DNA of 64,000 nt, from the IMG/VR virus record IMGVR_UViG_3300027801_002650, positions 1 to 64,000 of that record. One strand, given 5' to 3'. Positions 1 through 8,545 of this stretch are shown here, piece after piece. Every line of letters begins with the position of its first letter. Position 1 is the stretch's first letter. The notes beneath the pieces were generated by a model. The model was not told where the DNA came from, searched no databases, and worked only from the letters and a program-made list of their open reading frames with translations. Made by a program: the position numbers and the translations under genes. This DNA comes from a virus.

Positions 1-107
1 ATCACTGCTTCAAGTGTTTTGTTATGCTTGTTGTCCCTGAGGACCTTTTCTTTATGGAGTCTGGAATTATCCGACCCAATCTCATCTAAGATCGTTTTAA
101 TAGTCAT
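1..107 (-). CDS. 30: ATP-dependent DNA ligase, N-terminal fragment (T4 gp30-like)
   Basis: The first 35 codons of a leftward gene that leaves the window. The start is the ATG at 105-107. The visible peptide begins MTIKTILDEIG and continues with a charged helix ending KHNKTLEAV, which resembles the N-terminal helix of T4 gp30 ligase (MILKILNEIA...). T4 ligase seals nicks in phage DNA; the catalytic Lys motif would lie outside the window. It follows the 51-aa ORF at 123 by 15 bp and probably shares the promoter at 338-366. With so few residues the call rests on resemblance only. Confidence 0.6.
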   Translation of the reverse strand, partial: MTIKTILDEIGSDNSRLHKEKVLRDNKHNKTLEAV

Positions 108-122
108 ATTTATTTTTAGATT

Positions 123-278
123 TTAGGATTTTGAAGTTTCTTCTTCTGATTCCAAACATGGTTCGCAGGTGTATTCAAACACTTTAGAACCATCTTCACA
201 TTTGATTTCTTCAAATCCAAAGTCTGGACTTTCATCGGTGTCTGATAGACATCCATATTTACACATTATCATACTCAT
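123..278 (-). CDS. Small Cys-rich acidic protein, 51 aa
   Basis: Short ORF with a good Shine-Dalgarno (AAAGAGGT) five bases before the ATG at 276-278, stop TAA at 123-125. It contains Cys6, Cys10, Cys27 and a CEPC pair (Cys39, Cys42), so a small zinc-binding knuckle is possible, and it ends in an acidic tail. It sits about 53 nt downstream of the predicted start of the strong promoter at 338-366, as expected for a small early phage protein. No family recognised and no function assigned. Confidence 0.6.
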   Translation of the reverse strand: MSMIMCKYGCLSDTDESPDFGFEEIKCEDGSKVFEYTCEPCLESEEETSKS

Positions 279-337
279 TTGACCTCTTTAGGTTTAAGTT
301 ATCGGCAATATCGCCTTTTTTTATTTTCACTATAACA

Positions 338-366
338 ATTATACCTTATTTAACTTAAAATGTCAA
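338..366 (-). promoter_or_regulatory. Sigma70-type early promoter (TTGACA-17-TATAAT)
   Basis: On the minus strand TTGACA (complement of 361-366) and TATAAT (complement of 338-343) are separated by exactly 17 bp, a perfect consensus. It would start near position 331 and drive the 51-aa protein and the ligase. It shares CTTGACATTT and a GG before the -10 with other promoters in this window. Confidence 0.85.
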
Positions 367-389
367 GCGTAATCTTATCTTTTTTAACT

Positions 390-944
390 TTATTCGAGTT
401 CAATGACGATTTCTGATGTGGTATTATCTTCAAAGAGGAAACCCCATCCACCTTCTTGCATTTCTTTTGCTAATGCTTGGACATTAATAAAACTCCAAAT
501 CATTGCCTTCTCTAACCCGTATGATTCTATTTCCCATGGTGTCTCCCAATACGGACTGCCTCCCAGATGTTTTGGTTGCGGGAACTGCCATTTCTTGCCC
601 TCCCAATACGTACCAGTCTTCTTATATATTAAACGACCTGTTGCGTACTGTGTAATATGAATAGACTCATGAGCAATCATGACCATGAACTCTTTCATGT
701 TATCACAAAGATCAGGGTTTAACGTAATCTTAAAATGATTTGGTTTATTCCGTCTTGCCATCCAATCTGGAGACACTTCACCTCCGAGATCATGTTTTTT
801 ATTTAAGCAAACTTTGACTGTGAGGAAGGACATCCTGCGTACTGATAACCAACCTGAACAGGTATGATCAATTAGATGATGGATTTGTTTTTTCCAATCA
901 TCTGGCATCCAATCTCTGCGTGACCCGTAGATAGTTACTTTCAT
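390..944 (-). CDS. SprT-like zinc metalloprotease (HExxH)
   Basis: 184-aa protein with the zincin motif HESIH at residues 92-96 in an AHESIHITQY helix. A downstream Glu in the PWEIESYGLE stretch could be the third zinc ligand. The lack of a signal peptide suggests a cytoplasmic protein. SprT-like proteases of this size are known in T4-like phages; the substrate is unknown. A consensus promoter lies 33 bp upstream (977-1005), which points to early expression, unlike the late structural genes to its right. The family-level call rests on the motif and size; another small gluzincin family is possible. Confidence 0.6.
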   Translation of the reverse strand: MKVTIYGSRRDWMPDDWKKQIHHLIDHTCSGWLSVRRMSFLTVKVCLNKKHDLGGEVSPDWMARRNKPNHFKITLNPDLCDNMKEFMVMIAHESIHITQYATGRLIYKKTGTYWEGKKWQFPQPKHLGGSPYWETPWEIESYGLEKAMIWSFINVQALAKEMQEGGWGFLFEDNTTSEIVIELE

Positions 945-976
945 GTTCTCTTATTCAATTTTTATCATTAGTATTA

Positions 977-1005
977 ATTATACCACATATGATTTAAAAT
1001 GTCAA
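977..1005 (-). promoter_or_regulatory. Sigma70-type early promoter (TTGACA-17-TATAAT)
   Basis: Minus-strand TTGACA (complement of 1000-1005) and TATAAT (complement of 977-982) with a 17-bp spacer; perfect consensus. The predicted start near 970 gives a leader of about 26 nt before the protease ATG at 944. Confidence 0.85.
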
Positions 1006-1071
1006 GTGAAAAGTATGATTTTGTTTTGGAGAGATTAGAAATGAGGGGTAAGTCGTCTAATGAAGATTAAC

Positions 1072-1100
1072 TTGACATTTCTTGCAAAAGGGGTTATACT
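1072..1100 (+). promoter_or_regulatory. Plus-strand sigma70-type promoter (TTGACA-17-TATACT), antisense to resolvase/portal
   Basis: TTGACA at 1072-1077 and TATACT at 1095-1100, spacer 17 bp. It begins with the same CTTGACATTT signature as the leftward early promoters. It points right, into the 3' ends of the resolvase and portal genes, and no plus-strand gene follows. It could make an antisense or small RNA. The 207-bp gap 945-1151 holds this promoter, the opposed promoter at 977-1005 and nothing else identified. Confidence 0.65.
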
Positions 1101-1151
1101 TGAGTGTCCGATCACTGTTGAATCAAATGTATTCATCACTCAATTGTTATT

Positions 1152-1766
1152 TTATGTATTATTCGTTTGATGTATTGTCTGGTAGTACCATTTAGCTATC
1201 CAATAAGCATCAGCTATGTCGGACCATTGTTTTATTTTGCCTAGTTCAATTCCCGTATCCTCAACAAAAGCAGCTAACATATCTACTTTAGGAGCATTCC
1301 CTTTTCCTGTTGCGTATTTCTTAACAGTACCAGGAACAACAGTATCAAACATCATATGATTCTGAAACAGTTTATATTTTAATATACCAGTATTCTCACC
1401 AATATTAAATACACGACCAGTAGCAGCATAGGCATAATTTTCTATGACTATGTTCTTAGGTCTGTGACACCAAGTCAACTCATCGATAACCCAAGATGCT
1501 AGTCTTGAATAACGATCAGTCTCAGTATTATATTTAGGGTATATTTTTGGATTTAGTGTTTTGGAGGTCTCCCTCCCCAGTACCACATCGCGATCACGAG
1601 CAACAAGATAGTTAATATTAAAATTGGATCCATCATAAATACAAAATGCGGGTGATGTCATACTATAGTCAATACCACAGACCTTAGTATCAGAATCCAG
1701 AATCCTCTGAGTCGTCGTAGAGTCCTGCTTCTTTTTCTGCTTGGATTTCTCCATCAATTCTTTCAA
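1152..1766 (-). CDS. RuvC-like Holliday-junction resolvase / RNase H-fold endonuclease
   Basis: Up to 204 aa. Acidic residues match the RuvC/RNase H fold: Asp33 in GIDYSM, Glu109 in IVIENYAY, and Asp183/Asp186 in DIADAYWIAKW near the C-terminus. Such enzymes resolve branched phage DNA before packaging. The ORF overlaps the portal 3' end by 77 bp. ATG starts exist at 1764-1766 and 1752-1754, but the first strand with Asp33 begins only near 1700, so a shorter product from a non-ATG start near the portal stop is possible. No Met between residue 5 and Asp33 settles this. Confidence 0.7.
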   Translation of the reverse strand: MKELMEKSKQKKKQDSTTTQRILDSDTKVCGIDYSMTSPAFCIYDGSNFNINYLVARDRDVVLGRETSKTLNPKIYPKYNTETDRYSRLASWVIDELTWCHRPKNIVIENYAYAATGRVFNIGENTGILKYKLFQNHMMFDTVVPGTVKKYATGKGNAPKVDMLAAFVEDTGIELGKIKQWSDIADAYWIAKWYYQTIHQTNNT

Positions 1767-3219
1767 TATCTTCCTCTGTTTGACGTAACATCTGCTGACG
1801 GATTTCCTTGATGGATAGGAACGTACCTTTATGGTCGATTGCCTGCCCTACAAGATTTAATCTCTGTTCTGTCAGTTCTGCATTTTTCAATTCGTCAAAA
1901 TGGGAATCAGTTTCATAGTTAAATAGAATCCCGTCTCTAATATTATCCCAGTCCTGCTTGTTGCAAATACCTTTGAGTAAGCATTGCTTCTTGAGGACAT
2001 CATAGAAAAGATTATTGAAACGAGCACGTAAACGATCAAGAAACTTAGCAAACTTTATCTCGTCACGGGTAATCTCTGATGCTCGACCAAAGAAACCTTG
2101 GCCAGAATCTTCTGTTGCCATTCGTGACAGTGGAACGTTTAGTGCCTTATAGAGTTTTTTCTGGAAGAAAAGAATATCGTCGATCTCTGCCAGATTTTCG
2201 CCACCAGGCAAAGTTGTGATCTCTGTTCCTCGACCACCTTCTCTTCGTGGGAGCCAAAAATCCTCTAGTATGGATTGAAATTTTCTGTCATCTCGCATTT
2301 CGCCAGTAGACGCATCATAAACCAGTTTATTCTTATACCGATTCATAATATCACGCATATACTGCTCTGCCTTTATCTTAGGCAAGTTACCGACATCAAC
2401 GTAGAAAATACGTCGCTCGGGTGCGCGAGATACACGATAGATGATTTGGGCATCTTCTATCATGCGTAAGTTATTTAGAGGTTTGATTGCCTTATGCAAA
2501 TAGCCAATCACCATTCGGCGACCACCATCCATAAGACCTGAGGTACAATAAGCAACTGCGTCAGACGCAACTCTTAGTGTTTGTTGATTGCCTGCTCCTC
2601 CAGAGAAAAATCCAGTAGGATTATAAACAAAGTAGTCCTGAGTACGTGGAATAACAACATCCAACTTCCTCATTCGTTCTTGTTCATCAGAGGTAGGAAT
2701 TTTGGTTTCTCGAACCTTTTTCATCTTAAGAGCATCTATTAATCTCATTTCCGTAATTCCCTTGTCGGGCGATTCAGGATCAATGATTAAATGATAGTGG
2801 AGTCTTCCGTCAACATACCATCGCTTAAAGATATCATAACCGAGGTTACGAAAATCCATCATTCGAAGGACGTGCTTGAACTCATCTCTTATTTGATTTT
2901 TGGTTTTGTCGCCAACGTTAAGGTTAGCAAGATTGAGGGTAATAAGATCCGACCTGCCAGTATCAACAATTACTTCATTGATGATATCGTCGATAGCCGT
3001 CTCGCATTCTGGTTGGAGAGACATTCCACGATAACGACCAATCAAGTCGAACTCATTTTTGACAGTTCCTTCTAAATCAAGAAACGTGCCGTATGCACCA
3101 GCACCCGAAGCAATGGGAGCTATTCCCTCTTCGGGTTCTGGTACTGTAAAAGTCTGTGAGGATAAAACCTTATCACTGTCATCTCTTCCGATCGTGAAAC
3201 CGAAAAGTTTGATTGCCAT
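1690..3219 (-). CDS. 20: Portal vertex protein (T4 gp20-like)
   Basis: 509 aa, close to T4 gp20 (524 aa). It forms the dodecameric ring at the capsid vertex through which DNA is packaged and the neck attaches. Recognisable stretches include the GMSLQPECETAIDDIINEV segment after residue 60, the YRVSRAPERRIFYVDVGNLP core and LPGGENLAEIDDILFFQKKL. It sits beside tube gp19, as in T4. The end is acidic. The adjoining T4 prohead genes (67, 68, 21, 22, 23) are absent here; the resolvase and early genes follow instead. Confidence 0.95.
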   Translation of the reverse strand: MAIKLFGFTIGRDDSDKVLSSQTFTVPEPEEGIAPIASGAGAYGTFLDLEGTVKNEFDLIGRYRGMSLQPECETAIDDIINEVIVDTGRSDLITLNLANLNVGDKTKNQIRDEFKHVLRMMDFRNLGYDIFKRWYVDGRLHYHLIIDPESPDKGITEMRLIDALKMKKVRETKIPTSDEQERMRKLDVVIPRTQDYFVYNPTGFFSGGAGNQQTLRVASDAVAYCTSGLMDGGRRMVIGYLHKAIKPLNNLRMIEDAQIIYRVSRAPERRIFYVDVGNLPKIKAEQYMRDIMNRYKNKLVYDASTGEMRDDRKFQSILEDFWLPRREGGRGTEITTLPGGENLAEIDDILFFQKKLYKALNVPLSRMATEDSGQGFFGRASEITRDEIKFAKFLDRLRARFNNLFYDVLKKQCLLKGICNKQDWDNIRDGILFNYETDSHFDELKNAELTEQRLNLVGQAIDHKGTFLSIKEIRQQMLRQTEEDIERIDGEIQAEKEAGLYDDSEDSGF

Positions 3220-3246
3220 AATTTAATTTCTATTAAAGGTTAAATA

Positions 3247-3861
3247 TTACGATACATCCTTTATGCCTTTGGAATTTGCACCCGCACCATCACCGCCAGA
3301 TACATCGAAATAGGAATAAGCAAATGTAACTGAAAATTCTTCAATTGCTTCTGCTTGATCAAATCCAAGATCGATTGCACTACAAGTTGTCGGGAAAGCA
3401 TAATAAAAATCGTATGCTCTTAAGTCTTCGCCTGCTTTAGATAACTGGATTACCTTGATAGTGGTAGATGATTGTCCACCTGAGCTATCAGCCAGGTTTA
3501 CAATATTACCAAATGGTTTACCAAATGATTGTATTTGGTGCATCCAAGTTTCTATCTCATGGCGAATCCCGAAATCTTCATCATTGTAGAATGAAAGAGT
3601 CAGATTCTCGTAAGTTCTGATTCCAGGCATTTTTACTTGCCTTCCCAGAAAGTTTACAGGAATTTCGCCAATTGTGGATCCTGGTAATTGAGCATTCTTA
3701 CACAAAAAGGAAACTTTTTGAAATCCTTCTTTCGTCACACCTTCAAGTTTTTCTGGTGCTGTAATTTCCACTTTGTATAAAGAAGGGCGAGCACCAGCAG
3801 CACCAAAATTATTGACGAATGCACTAATGTCGACATTTTTACCGAATTGTCCGTCTGCCAT
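3247..3861 (-). CDS. 19: Tail tube protein (T4 gp19-like)
   Basis: 204 aa. Major subunit of the non-contractile inner tail tube. The GEIPVNFLGRQVKMPGIRTY and LTLSFYNDEDFGIRHEIETW stretches are typical of the gp19 family, and the length is slightly above T4 gp19 (163 aa). It lies 12 bp downstream of the sheath gene and 27 bp upstream of the portal gene, preserving the T4 order 18-19-20. Confidence 0.95.
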   Translation of the reverse strand: MADGQFGKNVDISAFVNNFGAAGARPSLYKVEITAPEKLEGVTKEGFQKVSFLCKNAQLPGSTIGEIPVNFLGRQVKMPGIRTYENLTLSFYNDEDFGIRHEIETWMHQIQSFGKPFGNIVNLADSSGGQSSTTIKVIQLSKAGEDLRAYDFYYAFPTTCSAIDLGFDQAEAIEEFSVTFAYSYFDVSGGDGAGANSKGIKDVS

Positions 3862-3873
3862 TGTCTGTCCTTA

Positions 3874-6000
3874 TTATACGTTTCCGATTGCCTCGTCGAA
3901 ACTTACGCCAGAGCGAACAGCAACAAAAGACAGTCGAATAAAATTAATTGATTTAGTTGGTTTCACAAAGATATCGGCAACAAACTTGTTGCTATCAATA
4001 ACGTCGGCAGTGTTGTTTGTATCATCGCAAACAACTTGAAAGTCTGTAAGACCTTGTCCTGCTTGTATACCCTGCAGAAATCCCTCAGTCGATGACTGAA
4101 ATTGACTTCGTGTGAAATCTGTATTAAACTGAAATAACACCCCTCGTGCTGCTTCTCCAATAACTTTCTCCATAAAGATAAACAGTCGGCGAACGTTAAT
4201 GCGATCAAAAGCACTTGGTTTTGGAGACAATGTTTTGTCACCAAACAGCATTATTCCTTGTCCCGGAAACGAAACAACAGAGTTGTAACCAATTCTATAT
4301 AGCTCGTCTCTTTGTGCCTGTACTGGGTTATATGCCAGTTTGATCGGAGAGTTCAAAATACCTCTCTGTAGACCAGCAGGCGAGAACCAAGTATCTGCAT
4401 TTGTATCAGTTCTTGCACAAAGACCAGCAATGTCACCATTTAATGGTATCCATCTATAAGTATCATTGTATTTATCGTACTGATATCCCCATCCTGAATC
4501 TAAAATCGCATAAGTCGATGACTTAATAGAATTTCGGAAACCTTTGAGGTTTGATAGTTCTGATCCTGGAACCAAAACTACGTCAGAAAACTCAGGAGAA
4601 ACAAGTGCCACAGCATCTTTTCTCTTCTCAGCAACATTAATCACGTAGTTAGCCAAAGCAGGTCCGTCTCCATCAGGAGCAGCACCTTGCATCAACAAAC
4701 TTACCTCAACTGTATTAGGATCATTGAAAATGTCCCAACCAAGTTGTAAGTCTCCTACTGATACGTTGTTACCGTCAGATCCACCTTGCATTTCATAATA
4801 CTTCGTACCCTTGAGCAGATCAAATACGTTATCTTCTGCTTTATCTCCCCAGTTAGTAACGCCAGTTTGATGTTTTATGAAACGAACATATGCTGATGAA
4901 TTATTTAATCGGTTTTTGTAATAAATACTAGCACCTTCAGGTGACTTAGCATTCTTAGCAACACTCATGCTGTCATATGCTTCGAGGACATCATCCTCAA
5001 CATTAGTCCAGCGACCACGATAGTCATACACAACTAAGTGCATTTCATCGTTTGCAGAGTTAGCAGTTGTAGCAAACTCACTTGTCCCAGGTGATCTATC
5101 AAAATTAAGAGCGAACCTCCAACGAGAATCCATTGAAGTTCCACCGACAATAGCAGCTGGTGAAATTGGGCCATTGAGCTCAACACTTGCGTCGTTTGTA
5201 ACAGCGATTACTTCAGCTGAATTTGAACCGACTATAATAGTATCACCGACAAATATTTCGTTGGTAAAGTTAGAAGAATCACCTGTAACTGTGTTTGAAT
5301 TAGCAGTCATTGAGATAGTACCTGTTACGGTCTTCTCGAAGTTGGTTCTTGCATTTCTTACCCCGATGACACCACTTTGATCAGCAGGTGCATACTTGAG
5401 GGTTGCGTTTGTTGCATCAGTTACTGCAGAGATTACGTAAGCAACACTGTTAAGTGTGACAACGTCACCTGCTTCGAGTTCTGTGTCGAAGGCAGTTCCG
5501 ATACCTGTCATTGCTGTTCCAGTTATGGAACATGTACCAACCATATCATAGGCAGGTTTATCAGCTGGACAGATGGAAATACCTAAACTGTTCCCCAGAT
5601 CTCCTGGGAATTTTCCAATCCAGAATCGGTTAGCGGTTGCATCAGCACCACCACCTTGATCAGGATCGAGAGAAACGTATGCGGTATCGTTTTTTACGAG
5701 TCTACCTACGCTATCAGTTGTAGCATTTAAGGCAGTATCGTCGTCTGTAACACGACAAACTCGTAGATTATTACTATACGACAGAAAATTCGCTGCAGTA
5801 TAATAATGTACATAATTGTTATCGTTAGGTTTACTAAATGTATCTCGTAAATTGACTTCAGATGAGATTAAAACTCTCTCATCAACTGGTCCCCATGTAA
5901 ACTGTCCTACGCATGCCCCGATAGAGGTGGAAACGACAGGAGTTCCAGTGGTTAGATCAATCTCTCGAACATTAACACCTGGTGAAATTGGAAATGACAT
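3874..6000 (-). CDS. 18: Contractile tail sheath protein (T4 gp18-like)
   Basis: 708 aa (T4 gp18 is 659 aa). It starts MSFPISPGVNVREIDLT, the typical sheath N-terminus, and ends with the conserved C-terminal domain (residues about 560-708: INVRRLFIFMEKVI, ...FVADIFVKPTKSINFIRLSF). Residues about 150-290 carry two tandem copies of a roughly 45-aa beta module (GT..F...L..GD.I.......V.AVTNDA...L), probably a surface insertion. A late-type promoter box lies 45 bp upstream. It works with the tube and stabiliser genes of this operon. Confidence 0.95.
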   Translation of the reverse strand: MSFPISPGVNVREIDLTTGTPVVSTSIGACVGQFTWGPVDERVLISSEVNLRDTFSKPNDNNYVHYYTAANFLSYSNNLRVCRVTDDDTALNATTDSVGRLVKNDTAYVSLDPDQGGGADATANRFWIGKFPGDLGNSLGISICPADKPAYDMVGTCSITGTAMTGIGTAFDTELEAGDVVTLNSVAYVISAVTDATNATLKYAPADQSGVIGVRNARTNFEKTVTGTISMTANSNTVTGDSSNFTNEIFVGDTIIVGSNSAEVIAVTNDASVELNGPISPAAIVGGTSMDSRWRFALNFDRSPGTSEFATTANSANDEMHLVVYDYRGRWTNVEDDVLEAYDSMSVAKNAKSPEGASIYYKNRLNNSSAYVRFIKHQTGVTNWGDKAEDNVFDLLKGTKYYEMQGGSDGNNVSVGDLQLGWDIFNDPNTVEVSLLMQGAAPDGDGPALANYVINVAEKRKDAVALVSPEFSDVVLVPGSELSNLKGFRNSIKSSTYAILDSGWGYQYDKYNDTYRWIPLNGDIAGLCARTDTNADTWFSPAGLQRGILNSPIKLAYNPVQAQRDELYRIGYNSVVSFPGQGIMLFGDKTLSPKPSAFDRINVRRLFIFMEKVIGEAARGVLFQFNTDFTRSQFQSSTEGFLQGIQAGQGLTDFQVVCDDTNNTADVIDSNKFVADIFVKPTKSINFIRLSFVAVRSGVSFDEAIGNV

Positions 6001-6044
6001 CTTACTCCTATATTTTTGTAAACGTCAGCAGAAGTATTGCCCAT

Positions 6045-6053
6045 TATTTAGGG
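6045..6053 (-). promoter_or_regulatory. Late promoter box upstream of sheath gene
   Basis: Minus strand CCCTAAATA, close to the T4 late box TATAAATA. It lies in the 63-bp gap between the terminase and sheath genes, 45 bp before the sheath ATG. The same CC(C)TAAATA string recurs at 12331, 12350 and 57257, each time just upstream of a gene. Confidence 0.55.
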
Positions 6054-6063
6054 TTTATGGAAT

Positions 6064-7701
6064 CTAGAGCCATTCGGATCCTTTATTTTCAAGCCAATCA
6101 TCATTTCCATCTCTGGCCACGTGTGTGGTTTCTGAAGGAATATCTATTAGGCCATCGTCAATAAAACCGAATGGGGTCAAATTATCCCATGTTTCTTCGT
6201 CAACGTCTTGTAATAAGTTTTCTCTTAGATTTACGTCAGTCAACTCAGCAAAATATCTCTGAGCAACCAACCAAGCAAATGATACGCAACACATTGCAAG
6301 GTCGTCATGTGTCCCAGGAGTTGCCTCCCAAGATTGACCTCTTTGTGCGAAACTATAAAATTCTGTTATAACGTGAACATCCTTTAGTAATATCTTTTCC
6401 TGTTCTATCAGATTCTTAATCGTCATACAACCTATGTTCTTTACTGGACGTGTCATTTTAAGTCCCATCATTGCAGACCTTTTGAAACCACTTGATATTT
6501 GAACGCCATTTCTTCCTGCGTTCCAGGTCATGAGAAGATTCTCATAACCAAGATCGTGTCTCAATATGTCACCAACTTGGGCACCTGACCCATCTATTTC
6601 TACAAGGGTGTATGCGTTATTGTACTGTTTAACTAGGCTATGTATTACATTTGGAAAAACAAGTGGTGTGATTAGGTTGTCTCGGTAAACCACTACCACC
6701 TCGTAAGGAATTTTTGTTATATCAAAAATAATAAATGCTGAATAATCCTTGCCTTTGCCCAAAGCAACATCCACAGTACAAGCATATAATTTGTCTGTAC
6801 TTGGCTCAGCATAAATGGTTAATCCTTGTCTGTTGATCAATGGTTTGGCCCATCTCAATGCCGTGAGGCAATTCGGGTCAACCAACGTTTGATCAGAACC
6901 AATAAATTCAGTCTCAAACTCTTGCCGAAACTGTTCTACTGATGTATTTCGTATAGTATTTTCTTTCCATTCTTCATCTCTTCCTGGAACTTCCGACCAA
7001 TGTACCTGAATAGGCACGAACTGTGAGCGACCATCGATTGCCTCTTTCCACATACGATAGTAGTGGTTCATCCCATAGGGGGTAGAAACAATCATTAATT
7101 TTGTGTTTTTACCGGAAGATATAGTAGGAAAAACAGAACGGAAAAAATCTTCTGCTAGATTATTTTCGACGAATGCAAACTCATCCAAAAATACCAAATT
7201 AAAAGAACTACCTCGAATGGCACTGGAACTAGTAGCAGAACTAACGATTTTTGAACCATTCTCCAGTTCGAAAGAACCTTTATTCCAAACTCCAACACCT
7301 TGTTGAAGCCAAAAGGGAAGATTCTCGTATGCAAGTTGCATCCTTGATAAGAGTTCACGAGAAGTAGCTGCCTTGTTTGCTAACATAGCAACAGACACAC
7401 TCTCATTAAATAGCATGTACCACAACAAATATGCGATTACGGTGACTGACTTTCCTGACTGCCGACCAACCTTACAGATAACAAAACGATTCTCGTGAAA
7501 GGTTTTTACCATTTTCTTTTGAAAACCATATAATGCAAAAGGAACTAATCCTCTTTCTAGATGTACGATTTTTACATAATTTTCAATAAAGTACTCAGGA
7601 TCCCCTGCACACTTAGCAAACTCTGCAATTTGTTCCTTAGTAAATTCTTGTTCTTGATGCTGTGCCTTAATCAGAGGATTATTAACGTACGATTTCACCA
7701 T
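6064..7701 (-). CDS. 17: Terminase large subunit (T4 gp17-like)
   Basis: 545 aa. ATPase/nuclease motor that packages and cuts phage DNA at the portal. Walker A is GRQSGKS at residues 79-85 and Walker B is LVFLDEF at 169-175. The C-terminal RNase H-like nuclease starts near residue 310 with VDVALGKGKDYSAF and includes LVEIDGSGAQVGD and HDDLAMCCVSFAW. T4 gp17 is 610 aa. The start overlaps the end of the small subunit gene by 20 bp, suggesting coupled translation. Confidence 0.97.
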   Translation of the reverse strand: MVKSYVNNPLIKAQHQEQEFTKEQIAEFAKCAGDPEYFIENYVKIVHLERGLVPFALYGFQKKMVKTFHENRFVICKVGRQSGKSVTVIAYLLWYMLFNESVSVAMLANKAATSRELLSRMQLAYENLPFWLQQGVGVWNKGSFELENGSKIVSSATSSSAIRGSSFNLVFLDEFAFVENNLAEDFFRSVFPTISSGKNTKLMIVSTPYGMNHYYRMWKEAIDGRSQFVPIQVHWSEVPGRDEEWKENTIRNTSVEQFRQEFETEFIGSDQTLVDPNCLTALRWAKPLINRQGLTIYAEPSTDKLYACTVDVALGKGKDYSAFIIFDITKIPYEVVVVYRDNLITPLVFPNVIHSLVKQYNNAYTLVEIDGSGAQVGDILRHDLGYENLLMTWNAGRNGVQISSGFKRSAMMGLKMTRPVKNIGCMTIKNLIEQEKILLKDVHVITEFYSFAQRGQSWEATPGTHDDLAMCCVSFAWLVAQRYFAELTDVNLRENLLQDVDEETWDNLTPFGFIDDGLIDIPSETTHVARDGNDDWLENKGSEWL

Positions 7702-8110
7702 CCTCCTTGACCTGACCTCTTTTCACCAACGATAGCAAATCTTTCGTAGATCCTACTAATACATTTTGCTGGACGTTTGTGGTGTTATTCACAGTTTTGC
7801 TCCGAGCATCATTTACTTTTTCTTTTTGCTGATGTAGAGTCATCAGTTTTATTTGAGCATCAGTGTACTGTGAAAACATAGAACCGAAAACCTCAAATGC
7901 TCTTTGGTGACCAGATGCCTTTGCTAGCTCCAACATTTCACCCATTGCTTCGGTCTGCATTTCCATAGCAGTATACATGTTATCTCTGGAATATTCAAAA
8001 TCAGTTTCTAGTTCTAGATTACCCTTTGGTGCCGGAACGACTTCTACTTCGGTTGATTCTTTTTTAACAGGTAGATCGAATATATGTTTTAGTTCTTCAT
8101 CTTGATTCAT
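7682..8110 (-). CDS. 16: Terminase small subunit (T4 gp16-like)
   Basis: 142 aa, mostly helical, with the central AMEMQTEAMGEMLELAKAS helix followed by QRAFEVFGSMFSQYTDAQIKL, typical of the gp16 coiled-coil core. It recognises DNA and stimulates the large subunit. Position directly before gp17 with a 20-bp overlap supports the call. The end is basic and charged (VKRGQVKEDGEIVR). Confidence 0.85.
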   Translation of the reverse strand: MNQDEELKHIFDLPVKKESTEVEVVPAPKGNLELETDFEYSRDNMYTAMEMQTEAMGEMLELAKASGHQRAFEVFGSMFSQYTDAQIKLMTLHQQKEKVNDARSKTVNNTTNVQQNVLVGSTKDLLSLVKRGQVKEDGEIVR

Positions 8111-8120
8111 AACATATCTC

Positions 8121-8543
8121 TCAAATAGTAATACGAGCTGGTGTTACAGAAGATTCTTTAGCGTTTTTATCTGCACAAGCTCTAGTGACAACGTATACAT
8201 ACTGAGTATTTTCTGGAGTAAGTATTTGTACATCTGCAAGATTTTTGCGGAACCATTCCCACGAATGTTCCTCTTCGTATTTTTTCATAGTACACTTGAC
8301 TATTGCAAATACGTCCTCTGGTCTTATCCGTTGTTGAATGCCTGGGTGGCTAGCCATAGTATGAAAGTATCTTGCATACCAATATTCTTTACCATCTTGT
8401 GGCCACGGAGCGTGTTTACTCTGTTCGGCCTGCTTCATCTCTATTTGAGCTGGAACTTTCTTTTCATCAGTAGGTGGTTGTGGGGTCATATTTATTGTGC
8501 ACCCCATCATAAAAAGAGCTAGCACCATTACGAAGTATTTCAT
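8121..8543 (-). CDS. Predicted phage lipoprotein, 140 aa
   Basis: N-terminal signal peptide with lipobox: MKYFVMVLALFMMGC, so Cys15 should be lipidated after cleavage. A Pro/Lys-rich linker follows, then a soluble domain (about residues 45-130) with two further Cys (in VKCTMKK and TRACADK) that could form a disulfide. It is inserted between gp15 and gp16, which are adjacent in T4. Envelope location implies a lysis role (outer spanin-like) or superinfection exclusion; sequence alone does not decide. Spacing of 10 bp and 2 bp to its neighbours places it in the late operon. Confidence 0.75.
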   Translation of the reverse strand: MKYFVMVLALFMMGCTINMTPQPPTDEKKVPAQIEMKQAEQSKHAPWPQDGKEYWYARYFHTMASHPGIQQRIRPEDVFAIVKCTMKKYEEEHSWEWFRKNLADVQILTPENTQYVYVVTRACADKNAKESSVTPARITI

Positions 8544-8545
8544 AA

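Noticed and set aside
301-330. GGC...GCC followed by a T-run as a plus-strand terminator near 303-326
   Set aside because: The stem is only 3 bp and no plus-strand gene ends there.
1100-1143. 7-bp inverted repeat (TTGAGTG...CACTCAA) as a terminator or small RNA stem
   Set aside because: The left arm overlaps the -10 region and would not be in the transcript from the promoter at 1072; on the minus strand no U-run follows. Left unassigned.
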